Part shown: piece by piece, positions 6,615 through 7,153 of the stretch
Numbering within the stretch: position 1 is the stretch's first letter
Layout: the number at the start of each line of letters is the position of its first letter
NCBI GenBank assembly: GCA_009785885.1
Contig: WQUE01000069.1
Span: 1 to 7,153, forward strand
Source of the DNA: Actinomycetes bacterium
GTDB taxonomy: Bacteria; Actinomycetota; Actinomycetes; Propionibacteriales; Propionibacteriaceae
DNA length: 7,153 bases
Reading direction: 5' to 3'
Translations under genes and position numbers: made by a program
Notes under the pieces: model-generated
Told to the model about the DNA's origin: nothing
Seen by the model: the letters and a program-made list of their open reading frames with translations, nothing else
Database searches by the model: none

Positions 6615-7153
6615 CTACTTCGCGCCGCTCCACACCAGGTCATCGTAGGCAATCGCGGACTTGATGTAGCCCTTGGACACCATCCACGTCACCACGGCCT
6701 CGAATTGTGCCTGGTCCGGGATCGCATGCGTGGGATACTGGCGGACGGTGTACGTCTGGTCCAGCGGCGCGGGCAGCTTCGCCTGGGCGGCCAGCAAGGT
6801 GCGGTACTTCTCGGGCGCGGCGTTGATCTTGGCAACCTCCGCATCCCACACGGTCATGAGCGCCGCCATCACGGCGTCCGTGTCGGGCCGGCCTTTCAGC
6901 CACGCGTCGCGGAACGCCAGCACGGTGGACGAGTAGCTGCTCGCCTGCTCGACGCCGAGCAGCGACGTCGCCCCCTGGCTGACCGCGAGCGAGTGCAGCG
7001 TCCACGGCAGCACGGCGGCCTTGATGCCGCCGGAGGTGAGCATCTGCAACCGGACGGACAGGTTCTTGATCTCGCTGGTCTTCACCTGGTCATCCGGGAC
7101 GCCGGCGTCCTTGAGTGCCTTGTCGTAGATGTACTCCATGATCGTCGGGGTCG
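6615..7153 (-). CDS. ABC importer substrate-binding protein, C-terminal part (5' end outside window)
   Basis: This is the distal part of an extracytoplasmic solute-binding protein of the SsuA/TauA/THI5-like (NMT1) family. The frame is open to the right edge; the codons before the internal Met (ATG at 7139) read T-P-T-I and continue the family's pattern around 'IMEYIYDKALKDAGV', so that Met is not the start. Visible features are the hinge region leading to the second lobe ('RLQMLTSGGIKAAVLP'), a late ligand-proximal stretch ('LAFRDAWLKGRPD') and a C-terminal region typical of the family ('FEAVVTWMVSKGYIK'). About 180 residues are present of a usual 300-350. The signal peptide, lipobox and most ligand-contact residues are off the window, so the substrate (sulfonate, nitrate-like anion, thiamine pyrimidine precursor or other) cannot be assigned. 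It is first among the visible importer genes, 6 bases before the ATPase gene. Confidence 0.87.
   Translation of the reverse strand, partial: TPTIMEYIYDKALKDAGVPDDQVKTSEIKNLSVRLQMLTSGGIKAAVLPWTLHSLAVSQGATSLLGVEQASSYSSTVLAFRDAWLKGRPDTDAVMAALMTVWDAEVAKINAAPEKYRTLLAAQAKLPAPLDQTYTVRQYPTHAIPDQAQFEAVVTWMVSKGYIKSAIAYDDLVWSGAK

Overview
The window is GC-rich with strong third-position G/C bias, uses GTG as well as ATG starts, and has genes that overlap by a few bases. This points to an actinomycete such as Streptomyces or a relative, although no taxonomic marker is present. Almost all of it is coding. The only true intergenic gaps are 3761-3768, 5077-5088 and 6609-6614, so no stretch over 300 bases lacks a gene. 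I see no tRNA, rRNA, CRISPR array, insertion sequence or large repeat.

Left part (1-5076, + strand): five genes read in one direction and almost certainly form one transcription unit whose start lies left of the window. In order they are: the C-terminal half of a radical SAM enzyme of the cobalamin-binding (BchE/hopanoid-enzyme-like) type; a 356-residue GNAT-fold protein; a complete cobalamin-binding-domain radical SAM enzyme with an intact CxxxCxxC cluster motif; a second, unrelated-looking 227-residue GNAT-like protein; and a compact 435-residue GH3-family acyl-adenylating/amide-forming enzyme. Gene junctions overlap by 17, 4 and 7 bases, followed by an 8-base gap, so translational coupling is likely. 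The GH3 gene carries a single in-frame TTA leucine codon, the only one in the window, which would make it a bldA-type control point if the host is a streptomycete.

Right part (5089-7153, - strand): a convergent ABC importer operon encoding substrate-binding protein (C-terminal part only), ATPase and permease. It belongs to the nitrate/sulfonate/taurine/thiamine-precursor group (SsuABC/TauABC/ThiXYZ-like). The ATPase and permease genes overlap by 4 bases. Only 12 bases separate the permease stop from the GH3 stop.

Interpretation: the left operon looks like part of a small-molecule biosynthetic locus without carrier-protein machinery in view. The radical SAM enzymes would modify a scaffold (for example methylation or ring/carbon rearrangement), the GNAT-like proteins would transfer an acyl group or bind a related substrate, and GH3 would activate a carboxylate with ATP and join it to an amine. 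The product is unknown and I do not recognise the set as a characterised pathway. The ABC importer may be an unrelated neighbour or may supply a precursor; the sequence does not decide this.
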